From: Verrucomicrobia bacterium S94
GTDB taxonomy: Bacteria > Verrucomicrobiota > Kiritimatiellia > Kiritimatiellales > Pontiellaceae
Direction of reading: 5' to 3'
DNA length: 64,000 nt
Assembly (NCBI GenBank): GCA_004299845.1
Contig: CP036201.1
Span: forward strand, 2,542,001-2,606,000
Under the pieces are notes generated by a model. It was given only the letters and a program-made list of their open reading frames with translations. It ran no database searches and had not been told where the DNA came from. Of this stretch, positions 1-8,699 are shown one piece after another. Made by a program: the position numbers and the translations under genes. Within the stretch, counting starts at the first letter, position 1, and every line of letters begins with the position of its first letter.

Positions 1-515
1 GTCGGAGACGCGGTCTGCCCATGTGTGCGGGCGAGCATCGACACTTTTTTCCAATCCTTGGCAAAGGATTTCAGCTGACTGATGATTTCCTGCTGATGCG
101 GCAGAACGGCTGCCAGTCCATCTTTAAGCATCAGCGCATGGGACAGATTGTTGATATCTTCAGACGTGCAGGCAAAATGAAGAAATTCAGAAAGTTCCTC
201 AACCGTTGTGCCCTCGATCTTCTGTTTGAGATAATATTCAACCGCTTTGACATCGTGATTCGTGGTGCGCTCGATGGCCTTGACTTTCTCGGCCTCCTGT
301 GGCGTGAAATCTTCAACAATCCCCATCAGCAGAATCTCTTCTTCGCTGGTGAGCGCACGGCACTCCGGAATTCCTGATTCGTCACACAACGCCATAAGCC
401 AGAGCACTTCAACACGCACACGGTTGCGTACCAGTGCATATTCTGAAAAACATTCGGTCAGTTCGGCAACCTTCGAAGCATAGCGCCCGTCAATCGGGCT
501 GATGGCAGTAATCAT
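1..515 (-). CDS. purB: Adenylosuccinate lyase, N-terminal part (runs off the window)
   Basis: Translating the minus strand from position 515 gives a protein starting MITAISPIDGRYASKV with the E. coli-type PurB signatures NHDVKAVEYYL and FACTSEDINNLSHALML. The family cleaves adenylosuccinate and SAICAR in the cytoplasm, giving AMP and AICAR; the AICAR made is the substrate of PurH, also in this window. About 171 residues are present and the reading frame is open at the window edge, so the catalytic C-terminal part lies outside. A strong ribosome site (AGGAG) precedes the ATG. It sits downstream of rdgB on the same strand, 222 bp away. Identification is secure from these motifs. Confidence 0.95.
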   Translation of the reverse strand, partial: MITAISPIDGRYASKVAELTECFSEYALVRNRVRVEVLWLMALCDESGIPECRALTSEEEILLMGIVEDFTPQEAEKVKAIERTTNHDVKAVEYYLKQKIEGTTVEELSEFLHFACTSEDINNLSHALMLKDGLAAVLPHQQEIISQLKSFAKDWKKVSMLARTHGQTASP

Positions 516-737
516 TTATTTTCTCCTGAATCTGTTCGCAAAAGCGGGAATATAGACACCCCGATCCCATTGAGCAAAATAAAAGCCGCCCGATATTCCG
601 GTTCGTTGCCGTTATCCCGGAATCTCATCAGGTTTCTGCAGGCCGAACCGAACAAGGCGTGCAGATCCATAAGCAGCCTTCTCCGTTGCAGCGGAGAACA
701 CATACCCGGTAACGGACAGCACCGATTAGAATTGCAT

Positions 738-1331
738 TTACAACGCCGCCAGCCGGGCGCCCCATTTTTCCTGAGCAGCCTTCAGCGCATTCGCCCGATG
801 CGAAATACTGTTTTTTACAGAAGCATCAAGTTCAGCAAAAGTTTCGTCATACCCCTCGGGCACAAAAAGCGGATCATATCCGAACCCGTTTCTGCCGCGT
901 TGCTGCTCGATGATACGGCCTTCACATTTTCCGGAAACCGTTTCCACCTTTCCGGAAGGATCAGAAAGCGCTATCACTGTCCGGAAACGGGCCGAGCGTT
1001 CATTTTGTCCATTCAGTTCACGCAACAGCCTGGCATTGTTCTTTTCATACGAACACGGCTCACCGGCATACCGGGCAGAGTAAACTCCCGGCGCACCTCC
1101 CAGCGCATCAACCTCCAGACCGGAATCGTCCGCCAACGCCCAGCAACCCGTCGCCAACGCAATTTCAACCGCTTTTTTACAGGCATTGCCTTCAAAAGTA
1201 TCCGCATCCTCAACCACATCAGGAAGTTCCGGAAAATCAATAGCCGACAACACCTCCAAACACCGGAAATCAAATACGGCCCGAATCTCTTCGAGTTTAT
1301 GCGGGTTGCGGGTTGCGATAACCAGTTTCAT
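738..1331 (-). CDS. rdgB: dITP/XTP pyrophosphatase (HAM1 family)
   Basis: A 197-residue protein starting MKLVIATRNPHKLEEI, with the family's T/SxxNxxK nucleotide-binding start and the acidic metal-site motif ALADDSGLEVDALGG near residue 65. Members hydrolyse non-canonical purine triphosphates (dITP, XTP) to monophosphates, keeping them out of DNA. Length is typical for the family. AGGAG stands a few bases ahead of the ATG. The upstream SHD1-like gene ends 20 bp before this start, so the two may share a transcript. The nearby purB and purSL give it a purine-metabolism context. Confidence 0.95.
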   Translation of the reverse strand: MKLVIATRNPHKLEEIRAVFDFRCLEVLSAIDFPELPDVVEDADTFEGNACKKAVEIALATGCWALADDSGLEVDALGGAPGVYSARYAGEPCSYEKNNARLLRELNGQNERSARFRTVIALSDPSGKVETVSGKCEGRIIEQQRGRNGFGYDPLFVPEGYDETFAELDASVKNSISHRANALKAAQEKWGARLAAL

Positions 1332-1351
1332 ACCATACTCCTGCCCGATTT

Positions 1352-1981
1352 TTATCCGTTGTGCGGACGGGCAATACGGGCTGCCCGTTCTAAAAATGAA
1401 TCACGATTCGATTTAACAGCAATCGGGTTTCCGAACCGGTCCCAGACCACCAGAACATACCCCGCATAAACTCGACCCGATTTTGCAGAGCTCTTCGCCA
1501 ACTTAATCGAAGAGGTTTCAAATTCGACAGGAACTCCATGTTTTTCGGGAAGTGTAAAGGTGAATTCTTTCGAAGCTCCCGCTTTTGAAAATGCACCGGT
1601 TCGCATTTCCTCTGCGATGATAACGAGAACTGCCGTCAGTTCACCTTTGTATGAACGGGTATTCGCCTTTTTTATGGAAGCCCGGCAGATGATGGACTCG
1701 GCCTTACCCGATGTGCTGCTGTCCGACGATTTGGAAACATCAAGACTCAACCGGGGAGGAATTATTTCCTCCAGATAAGACACATCATTTTCAGAAAGTT
1801 CATCGGGGCTGTACTCCTGCTTTTTTCCGTCCCGATCCTGAATAACCACTTTGCCGGCATTCATAGTAACGAATTCACCCTCCCAGACCTTCCCGGCTTT
1901 ATCCTCCCAAATACGGAATTCAGCGAAAGAAGCGGAAATCAGAAAGCATGCGATACCTATCACCGAAAATGATTTATACAT
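1352..1981 (-). CDS. Secreted SHD1-like domain protein of unknown function
   Basis: The 209-residue product begins MYKSFSVIGIACFLISASFA, a clear signal peptide, followed by FRIWEDKAGKVWEGEFVTMNAGKVVIQDRDG and an SPDELSENDVSYL stretch. This layout (aromatic-R-x-W start, then a short beta domain ending in 'LSxxD') matches SLA1-homology-1 (SHD1) domains, common in exported proteins of Planctomycetes and Verrucomicrobia. The rest is not recognised. I chose the ATG at 1981 because GAGGG lies ahead of it at good spacing; an ATG at 1996 has no such site. It lies between purSL and rdgB. The 27.0 kb gene has a similar domain. Confidence 0.7.
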   Translation of the reverse strand: MYKSFSVIGIACFLISASFAEFRIWEDKAGKVWEGEFVTMNAGKVVIQDRDGKKQEYSPDELSENDVSYLEEIIPPRLSLDVSKSSDSSTSGKAESIICRASIKKANTRSYKGELTAVLVIIAEEMRTGAFSKAGASKEFTFTLPEKHGVPVEFETSSIKLAKSSAKSGRVYAGYVLVVWDRFGNPIAVKSNRDSFLERAARIARPHNG

Positions 1982-2050
1982 GAATTCCCTCACCATCTCT
2001 AAAACTGAACGTAAAGGCCATTTCAGCCACCACCCTTCCAGCAGAGCTAT

Positions 2051-2080
2051 TGAAAAACGGGTGTCAATGCCCGTTTTTCA
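2051..2080 (-). terminator. Hairpin terminator after purSL
   Basis: An inverted repeat with perfect 11-base arms (TGAAAAACGGG at 2051-2061, CCCGTTTTTCA at 2070-2080) and an 8-base loop lies directly after the purSL stop codon. The T run lies inside the descending arm, so termination could work on either strand. Confidence 0.75.
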
Positions 2081-5050
2081 TCAGATGCCGTGCAGCGTCG
2101 CTTTAAACGGTTTTACAAGTGCATCAATATCCACATTCACCGAACCGGCCACTTTCAGAACTCTGTCAGCCGTCACTGTTCCGACCTTCGTGATCGGCAA
2201 CCCGCTGAAGAGCGCTTCCAGTTCTGCAGTTTTTTCCGGAGCAACAGAGACCACAAAGCGGCTGTTGGATTCGGAGAAGAGTGCGGTTTCGTTATCCACA
2301 CCCAGTACAGACAGATCCACATCCGCGCCCAGCTGCCCGCCGATGCAGACCAGCGCCAGCGAAACCGCCAGGCCGCCCTTGTTCGGCGTAGTGGCCGATT
2401 TCAGCAGACCGGCGTCCGTAGCTTTATTCATTGCCGCGTAGATTTTCAGCGCCTTTTCGCCATCCACCGCCGGAACCGTTCCGCCATAGTTAAGCGGCGT
2501 ACCCTGTTCTTCCGCCAGCATACGATAATACGCCGAAGCTCCGAGCTCTTCCCTGGTGTCGCCGATCACATAGATCACATCCCCGGCCGCTTTAAGCGGC
2601 ATCGTAACCGCTTTTTTCACATCATCAATCTGACCAATTGAAGAAATGAGCAGCGTCGGCGGAATAGAGATTTTCTTTCCGCCCCGCGTAGAATCGTTTT
2701 TACACGAATCCTTACCGGAAACCGCCGGCGTTTTATACAGTGTGGTGTAATCGTAAAGCGCTTTATTGGAACGAACCAGCTGCGCCATTTTATACGCGCC
2801 GTCCGGCGTTTTTTCCGATTCAACCGGATCCGGCCAGCAGTAGTTATCCAGAATCGCAATCCGGTTCAGGTCGCCGCCGACTGCAATCACACGGCGAACC
2901 GCTTCGTCGATAACCGATGCCGTCATATCGTAGGTATCAATATCGGAAAACCACGGGTTGATCCCTTCCGCAAGAACCGCACCGCGATCGTTGTCGTATT
3001 CCACCCGCATCACCGTCGCATCGGACGGAACATCGGCATTCACACCGACAAACGGCTTCACCACAGAGAGGCCTTTCACTTCGCCGTCATAGATCCGACT
3101 CTTATATTCACGCGAACAGATGTTCAGATCACCCATCAGCTTGGTCAGCGTTCCGGAATAATCGGTCTGCTTTTCAACCTGCGGTGCCGGAATATTCGGT
3201 TTTTTCCAGACACCGGGCATCACCAGCGTCGGGCAACCGGTTTCATAGAGGAAATCCATATCCAGACTGGCGATTACTTTCCCATCCTGTTTGACGGTAA
3301 AATAGCCGGAATCGTTGTATTTGCCCATGAAGGCAACTTCAACGTCACGCTGTTTAGCCAACGCTTCAAATGCCTCCCGTTTTTCCGGCGGCACCGCAAG
3401 TGTCATGCGCTCCTGCGCCTCGGAAACCAAAACCTCCCAAGGCTGGAGACCCTCATATTTAAGCGGCGCACCTGCCAGCTCGCACTCGCAGCCGCCGGAA
3501 TATTTACCCATTTCGCCGAACGAGCACGAAATTCCTCCCGCACCGTTATCAGTAATACAACGGAACAGACCGAGATCGCGCGCTTCGATCAGAAATTCAT
3601 ACAGCTTACGCTGCGTCAGCGGGTCACCGATCTGTACCGCCTGCGCCGGCGATTCCGTACGCAGTTCTTCCGACGAGAAAGTCGCGCCGTGAATCCCGTC
3701 TTTACCGATACGGCCGCCGCACATGACCGTCCAGTCGCCGACCTCGATCTCTTTGCGCTCGGATGGGCGGCCGTTGACTTTTACCGGAATCGTACCCATC
3801 GTTCCGCAATAGACCAGCGGTTTTCCGAGGTAGCGTTCATCAAAACACTCAAATCCGCGGCTGTACGGAATGCCCGACTGATTGCCGCCGTCGATCACTC
3901 CTTCATGCACACCGTCACGAATGCGGCGCGGATGCATCAGGCCTTCCGGCACTTCCTTATCGTAGAACGGCGAACCAAGACAGTAACCCCACACATTGGA
4001 AACCAGCGACGCACCCATACCGGTACCCAGCGGGTCGCGGTTAACACCGACAATACCGGTCATGGAACCGCCGTACGGATCCAGGGCCGACGGTGAATTA
4101 TGGGTTTCCACTTTATAAACCAGGTGCAGATCTTCATCGAACTTCACGATGCCGGCGTTGTCCGTGAAAACAGAAACCAGCCAGTCAATCGACTCTTCCA
4201 CCTTTTTGGTCGAGGCTTTGACGTAGGTCTTGTAAAGTGAGTGGATCGTTTCCGATTCGCCGGTCTCTTCATCTTTATACTCAACCGTACCGGCAAAAAT
4301 CTTGTGCGAGCAATGTTCCGACCAGGTCTGGGCAATACACTCCAGCTCAATATCGGTCGGCCACTCCGGCAGATCGAGCTCTTTGCGATGCGCCTTCACG
4401 TCTTCACGCAGATAATGATTCCGGATCGCGCGCATTTCCTCCAAAGAAAGCGACAGAATCCCTTCCGATGAAATTTTCATCAACGCTTCGTCGTCGTCCG
4501 GCAGCTCAATCACATTCACCTTGATTTCCGGATGATCATCAAAGATCGGAGCAGTCATATCCGGCTCAGAGGCCAGCCACTCCTCTTTCGAGAAAACCTG
4601 AATCGTCTGAATCAGGGTATTGGCAAGCAGATCACTGCCCAGACGCTCCACATCTTCGCGGCTCAGGTCGCCGGTCAGGAAATACTGAATGCAGGTGTAA
4701 ACCTGTTCTTCCCACTCCAGCTCGCGGCCTACTTCGTCCTGCAGCGCCCCGCGCGCCGTACGACCGACGTTATCGGTGACACCGGGTTTAAAACCGACTT
4801 CGAGCATCCAGTCGAACGTTTCCGGGGCAGGAAGACGGCCCATAGCCGATTCTGCAACCACCGGATCAGCAAACGCCCGCTGAACCTCCGCCGCTTTTTC
4901 CTCATCGATGTTCGCCACCACTTTATACACATCACGCGTGCGGCACTCAGTAATATCCATTTTCAGAGCGCCCTGCGCCCGATAAATCACTCCGCGACCG
5001 CGCGCATCCGGCACACCATCTTTCAATCCGATTTCAATCCGATAAATCAT
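2081..5050 (-). CDS. purL: Phosphoribosylformylglycinamidine synthase, PurS-PurS-PurL fusion
   Basis: A 989-residue protein for step 4 of purine synthesis (FGAR to FGAM, ATP- and glutamine-dependent, cytoplasmic). Residues 1-160 contain two PurS-like repeats: IGLKDGVPDARGRGVIYRAQG near the start and VGFKPGVTDNVGRTARGAL near residue 87. From about residue 200 the synthetase begins, with TWSEHCSHK (active-site region), the VKFDEDLHLVYKVETHNSPS nucleotide site and GGNQSGIP. The chain ends without a glutaminase domain, unlike the ~1,300-residue enterobacterial PurL, so a separate PurQ should exist elsewhere. GGAGCAGGACT precedes the ATG; a hairpin terminator follows the stop. Confidence 0.92.
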   Translation of the reverse strand: MIYRIEIGLKDGVPDARGRGVIYRAQGALKMDITECRTRDVYKVVANIDEEKAAEVQRAFADPVVAESAMGRLPAPETFDWMLEVGFKPGVTDNVGRTARGALQDEVGRELEWEEQVYTCIQYFLTGDLSREDVERLGSDLLANTLIQTIQVFSKEEWLASEPDMTAPIFDDHPEIKVNVIELPDDDEALMKISSEGILSLSLEEMRAIRNHYLREDVKAHRKELDLPEWPTDIELECIAQTWSEHCSHKIFAGTVEYKDEETGESETIHSLYKTYVKASTKKVEESIDWLVSVFTDNAGIVKFDEDLHLVYKVETHNSPSALDPYGGSMTGIVGVNRDPLGTGMGASLVSNVWGYCLGSPFYDKEVPEGLMHPRRIRDGVHEGVIDGGNQSGIPYSRGFECFDERYLGKPLVYCGTMGTIPVKVNGRPSERKEIEVGDWTVMCGGRIGKDGIHGATFSSEELRTESPAQAVQIGDPLTQRKLYEFLIEARDLGLFRCITDNGAGGISCSFGEMGKYSGGCECELAGAPLKYEGLQPWEVLVSEAQERMTLAVPPEKREAFEALAKQRDVEVAFMGKYNDSGYFTVKQDGKVIASLDMDFLYETGCPTLVMPGVWKKPNIPAPQVEKQTDYSGTLTKLMGDLNICSREYKSRIYDGEVKGLSVVKPFVGVNADVPSDATVMRVEYDNDRGAVLAEGINPWFSDIDTYDMTASVIDEAVRRVIAVGGDLNRIAILDNYCWPDPVESEKTPDGAYKMAQLVRSNKALYDYTTLYKTPAVSGKDSCKNDSTRGGKKISIPPTLLISSIGQIDDVKKAVTMPLKAAGDVIYVIGDTREELGASAYYRMLAEEQGTPLNYGGTVPAVDGEKALKIYAAMNKATDAGLLKSATTPNKGGLAVSLALVCIGGQLGADVDLSVLGVDNETALFSESNSRFVVSVAPEKTAELEALFSGLPITKVGTVTADRVLKVAGSVNVDIDALVKPFKATLHGI

Positions 5051-5130
5051 AGTCCTGCTCCACCCGATTTAGGTTCTTTCAAGTAAAACAGGGACCTTAG
5101 CCATTAAGACGGGCCGGTGAAACCCAGAAA

Positions 5131-5160
5131 TGAAAAATCCCGCCGAAACCGACGGGATTA
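5131..5160 (-). terminator. Rho-independent terminator after the AIM24-family gene
   Basis: Arms AATCCCG (5136-5142) and CGGGATT (5153-5159) form a hairpin read on the minus strand and followed by five T residues. It lies 28 bp past the stop codon of the AIM24-family gene. Confidence 0.75.
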
Positions 5161-5186
5161 TTAAATTTTACAAGGCAGGAAACAGC

Positions 5187-5972
5187 TCAGCGTCCGCCAA
5201 TAAGGTCGCCCAGACCGCCGAGTACAGAGCCCTCGCCCTGACGTTCTCCACCGACCGACGGCGCGTGTTCGATGATCCGGTCCGCCAGACGGGAGAACGG
5301 AAGACTCTGCAGATAGACCGTTCCGGTGCCGCGAAGCGTGGCCAGGAACAATCCCTCACCGCCGAAAAAGGCGGATTTGAGACCGACGCCTTCGATACTG
5401 TAATCAATTCCCGGCGTAAACCCGACAATACAGCCGGTATCCACTTTAATCACCCCATTGTTCAGCTCTTTCTTCACAATGGTTCCGCCGGCATGCAGAA
5501 ACGCCATGCCGTCACCCTGAATCCGCTGGAGAATAAACCCTTCACCGCCGAAAAAACCGGCTCCGAACTTTTTGGTGAAAGCAATCCCTATAGAGGTGCC
5601 CTTGGCGGCACAGAGAAAAGCATCTTTCTGACAGAGCATTTCCCCGCCGCACTGTGCCATATCCAGCGGAACAATCTTTCCGGGATACGGCGCACCGAAA
5701 GTCACCGAACGTTTGCCACTGCCCTGATTGGTAAAATGGGTCATAAACAGACTCTCACCGGTCAATGCACGTTTTCCGACGCTGAAAAGTTTGCCCATCA
5801 GCCCTTCATTGGCCTGCGATCCGTCACCCATGCGGGCTTCAAACGTAATGCCGTCATCCATCCAGTTCATGGCACCGGCTTCAGCCACCACCGTTTCGCC
5901 CGGATCAAGTTCCACCTCCACCGTCTGCAGGTCATCACCAATGATCGTATAATCCACTTCATGACATTTCAT
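5187..5972 (-). CDS. TIGR00266/AIM24 family protein
   Basis: The 261-residue product has the AIM24 beta-sandwich pattern: [61 protein letters not shown] and [24 protein letters not shown]. Members are widespread bacterial proteins of uncertain role; some are linked to membrane stress or repair, and yeast Aim24 is mitochondrial. No signal peptide or membrane segment is visible. The C-terminus is Gly-rich ([10 protein letters not shown]). GAGGAGAACGACC precedes the ATG, and the gene follows the 565-residue exported protein by 12 bp, so the two are probably cotranscribed up to the terminator at 5131-5160. Confidence 0.88.
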   Translation of the reverse strand: MKCHEVDYTIIGDDLQTVEVELDPGETVVAEAGAMNWMDDGITFEARMGDGSQANEGLMGKLFSVGKRALTGESLFMTHFTNQGSGKRSVTFGAPYPGKIVPLDMAQCGGEMLCQKDAFLCAAKGTSIGIAFTKKFGAGFFGGEGFILQRIQGDGMAFLHAGGTIVKKELNNGVIKVDTGCIVGFTPGIDYSIEGVGLKSAFFGGEGLFLATLRGTGTVYLQSLPFSRLADRIIEHAPSVGGERQGEGSVLGGLGDLIGGR

Positions 5973-5984
5973 GGTCGTTCTCCT

Positions 5985-7682
5985 CTACTGTTCCGGTACA
6001 GCCGGCGCACTTCCCGGGGCACCCGGACCCGGCTGCGACGACTGCATATTCTGCATCTGCACCATCATGATCATCTGACCGTATTTTGCAATCAGATCGC
6101 CGGGAATCGTTACGCTCCAGCTGACCATGCCGTCTTTTCTGAATCCGGCAGAGGTAACCGGGCTCGTTCCCTTGAACATCGTGCTCATCTGCTGCTTCAT
6201 CATGGCGGCAGACGGACCTGCAGGAAGGGATTCTGCAACAAAGGCCATGTATTCACCCATATCCCAGTCCAGATAATAGAAACCGCCTGCAGGATACCGG
6301 GTATGCGCTTCGATTTTCGCGGCATCTTTTCCGGACTTCACTTCAGCCACGAGCGTTTCAACCCCGCCCTTTTCCGCATAAAAAAGCTTCCCGTCAGTGA
6401 TGGCCAGATCGAACATCATTTTCTGAACGCCCATGGACTCCATCTGCTTTCGCTGCTCTTCCGGCATAGCAGAGAGGTCGTATTCAAATCCGAAGGCATG
6501 AACCTTCAGTCCATCGGCATCACGGACATTTTCTTTAAACGTCATCGATACCGGCATTCCGAGCGATTCATACATTTTCAGGAACGGCGCCATATCGCTG
6601 TTCATTTCCCGCAGGGCCTGCAACGTCCGGGCTTCGTCCGCCACCCCCATCACATAGCGCACATTGTATCCATTCTCATCGAATGAAACCACTTCACAAC
6701 CGGTCCCAGCAAAAATATTCATCCACTTGGTCATCGTACCGGCCAGCGCATCGGCATCAACATCCACAAGATCAAGCGCCTTCACGGCTTTGAGCGTTTC
6801 GGCCACAACAAAACGGGAAAGAGCTTCCGGATTAGCAAATCTCATATCGAGCCGCAGGGTGCCGTCGCCCAGCACTCCGGCGTGCAGTTTCGCATTTTCC
6901 TGATAAACCACCGGTGCATTCACCAGCTCCGCCAGCGGCGTTCCGGCATTCGGAACAAAGGTTTCACTTAATACCAGCGATCCGTTTTGCGGTGCCAGTT
7001 TAATCTCGGCTTCCGAGCACTGCTCCGCAAGCGACAGCAGAACCAGCAATTCGGCCTGAAGCAGTTTAGAGAGACTTTCCGTGGAATCCAGCGTGGCCCC
7101 CGGCTGATGCATCATACTCATACCCAGCATAGCCGGCATCATCTGTATAAATCCGTCAACCGCCTCGCGATTCTGTTCAATCACATCCGCCGGCTGCATC
7201 GCCAGACTCAGGACCGGATCCTTACCCGCCAGCAGAGCGGACTTCGCAGCTCCGGCATTGGCCTTTGCCGTTTCCAAAGCAACAGCATTTCCGGCCACTA
7301 CCACGGCACCATCGAGATATACCGCCTGCAGCTTCTGGGCTTTCGCCATATTCAGATAGGCCGAAGACTGTGCCTCCGAAACCTCCAGCACCGCAAAAAT
7401 ATTGGTTGTATCCATCGCCACAATCGAAATCCCGCCATCGGCCGGAATACCGGCAAGGTTCATATCGCCCAGCTGCATGCCGATCATACTTTTAAGCATC
7501 GCCCCGTTCATCATCGGCGATGCTTTTGCCGCCACAAGTCCGACTTCATCGAGAAACCCATGTATTCCCGGAATGGAAACCGAAAGCATGGCTTTATCCA
7601 TCACCACCGGTTTTTTCACCTGCGCCTGTGCGCTGATCACCATAGACAGAACGGTTACTGTCGTTATCCTACTCCATTTCAT
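5985..7682 (-). CDS. Exported 565-residue protein, function unknown
   Basis: The chain starts MKWSRITTVTVLSMVISAQA, a signal peptide with a plausible AQA cleavage site. The mature part is unusually Met-rich (e.g. SMIGMQLGDMN, MMPAMLGMSMM, MEYMAF-like stretches) and ends in a Pro/Gly/Ala-rich low-complexity tail. I recognise no domain. Recurrent patterns such as VAVLEVSEAQ and FRKDGMVSWSVTIPGDLI hint at a repeated beta-rich fold like that of uncharacterised secreted Verrucomicrobiota proteins; this is inference. AAAGGAGCATGGC is a strong ribosome site. One TTCCA-N5-TGGAA palindrome lies 65 bp upstream. It is followed by the AIM24-family gene 12 bp later. Confidence 0.75.
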   Translation of the reverse strand: MKWSRITTVTVLSMVISAQAQVKKPVVMDKAMLSVSIPGIHGFLDEVGLVAAKASPMMNGAMLKSMIGMQLGDMNLAGIPADGGISIVAMDTTNIFAVLEVSEAQSSAYLNMAKAQKLQAVYLDGAVVVAGNAVALETAKANAGAAKSALLAGKDPVLSLAMQPADVIEQNREAVDGFIQMMPAMLGMSMMHQPGATLDSTESLSKLLQAELLVLLSLAEQCSEAEIKLAPQNGSLVLSETFVPNAGTPLAELVNAPVVYQENAKLHAGVLGDGTLRLDMRFANPEALSRFVVAETLKAVKALDLVDVDADALAGTMTKWMNIFAGTGCEVVSFDENGYNVRYVMGVADEARTLQALREMNSDMAPFLKMYESLGMPVSMTFKENVRDADGLKVHAFGFEYDLSAMPEEQRKQMESMGVQKMMFDLAITDGKLFYAEKGGVETLVAEVKSGKDAAKIEAHTRYPAGGFYYLDWDMGEYMAFVAESLPAGPSAAMMKQQMSTMFKGTSPVTSAGFRKDGMVSWSVTIPGDLIAKYGQMIMMVQMQNMQSSQPGPGAPGSAPAVPEQ

Positions 7683-7747
7683 GCCATGCTCCTTTTTGTT
7701 GTGCGGACATCATCCCGGCGGCCGCCCGCTTCTGCCATTATAAATTG

Positions 7748-7762
7748 TTCCAATGATTGGAA
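7748..7762. repeat. TTCCA-N5-TGGAA intergenic palindrome, copy 1
   Basis: TTCCAATGATTGGAA, extended by a matching G/C pair to a perfect 17-bp palindrome (7747-7763). It lies between the META lipoprotein stop (7766) and the start of the 565-residue exported protein (7682). Confidence 0.85.
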
Positions 7763-7765
7763 CCT

Positions 7766-8548
7766 CTATTTCACTACACCTTTAACCTGTAACCCACCGG
7801 ATTCGTCCCGCAATTCCAGAACGCCCATCTTGATGTTACAACTCTTCGAATGTTCCAACGCCTGAAGAAAGACGGCTTCCTGTTCCATGACCCCTTCAGG
7901 CTGAAAACACATCCGGCGGGTTGTCGCCAGCGAACTGAACCGGATGGTCTCACCGTTCAATACGTAGCTTCCATTGAATACATTGCACCCTGCCGAACCC
8001 GACACCGCACCATCCTGCGTAAATTCGAGCGTAATTTCGGAGCCGGTCAGCAGGCCGGTCATACCGCCTTTTCCGTTATTTACCCCCGTGACTTTCCAGA
8101 CCGTGGAAAAAAGCGGCGGCTCTACACGCCGCTTCATCGTTACCATAACATCCTGATCCGCATTCCGTAACCGCAGCTCACCATCGATGATCCGATAATC
8201 GACGGTTTCACCCAGCACTTTCAGCAACCGCATTTCCTGCGCCATCAGTTCCGGCGTACCCATCATCATGCCGGAGCCGGTAAGCGAAAAGCGGATCGTA
8301 CGCCCCGATAAAACATACTCGCCGAAAAAACGATTCGCCCCCGCATTTCCCGTAATCCGGCCCTCAGACAGTTTAAACCAGACCTGCGCATTCTGAACCG
8401 GCGGAATCAGATTTCCCTCCGAATCGGAAATTCCGGAAAGTTCCCATGCGATCCCTTCAATCTGAGGCACCTCCTGCACCGGTGTTTTACAGGAAACACT
8501 CAGCATTACACCCAGGAAACAAGCCAACACTGCCCATCGATTCATCAT
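7766..8548 (-). CDS. Lipoprotein with two META domains
   Basis: About 260 residues. The N-terminus MMNRWAVLACFLGVMLSVSC is a lipoprotein signal with a Cys after LSVS. Two META (HslJ-like) repeats follow: one with WELSGISDSEGN ... ITGNAGANRFFGEY, the second with WKVTGVNNGKGG ... VSGSAGCNVFNGSY and ending FLQALEHSKSC. META domains occur in envelope proteins such as E. coli HslJ, tied to heat and novobiocin resistance. The start is ambiguous between adjacent ATGs at 8548 and 8545, both served by TTGGAGCGT; an in-frame upstream start at 8599 would bury the signal peptide and is unlikely. Confidence 0.85.
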   Translation of the reverse strand: MMNRWAVLACFLGVMLSVSCKTPVQEVPQIEGIAWELSGISDSEGNLIPPVQNAQVWFKLSEGRITGNAGANRFFGEYVLSGRTIRFSLTGSGMMMGTPELMAQEMRLLKVLGETVDYRIIDGELRLRNADQDVMVTMKRRVEPPLFSTVWKVTGVNNGKGGMTGLLTGSEITLEFTQDGAVSGSAGCNVFNGSYVLNGETIRFSSLATTRRMCFQPEGVMEQEAVFLQALEHSKSCNIKMGVLELRDESGGLQVKGVVK

Positions 8549-8699
8549 ACGCTCCAACACGGTCAATAAAGTACCGGAGCATGATGACTCCACAGACATT
8601 CTGCAAATTGAAAAGAGTTTTTTTCAGAAACAGAACAGCCGGTCAACGACGGTACCGAGCAGGAGTCATTTCCGGCTGTGCTGCAGATACTTCCGAAAA

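Noticed and set aside
45-67. CCAATCCTTGG near the window start resembling the palindrome
   Set aside because: It lies inside purB, encodes WKDW-like residues and lacks the full half-sites and spacing.
512-703. A 63-codon frame between rdgB and purB whose stop overlaps the purB start
   Set aside because: No recognisable domain, no clear ribosome site and an unremarkable composition; the ATGA overlap alone is not enough to call a gene.
5130-6686. A 518-codon open frame on the plus strand
   Set aside because: It lies opposite the AIM24-family gene and the exported 565-residue protein, has no ribosome site or recognisable domain, and is rich in His/Arg as expected for an antisense frame of GC-rich genes.
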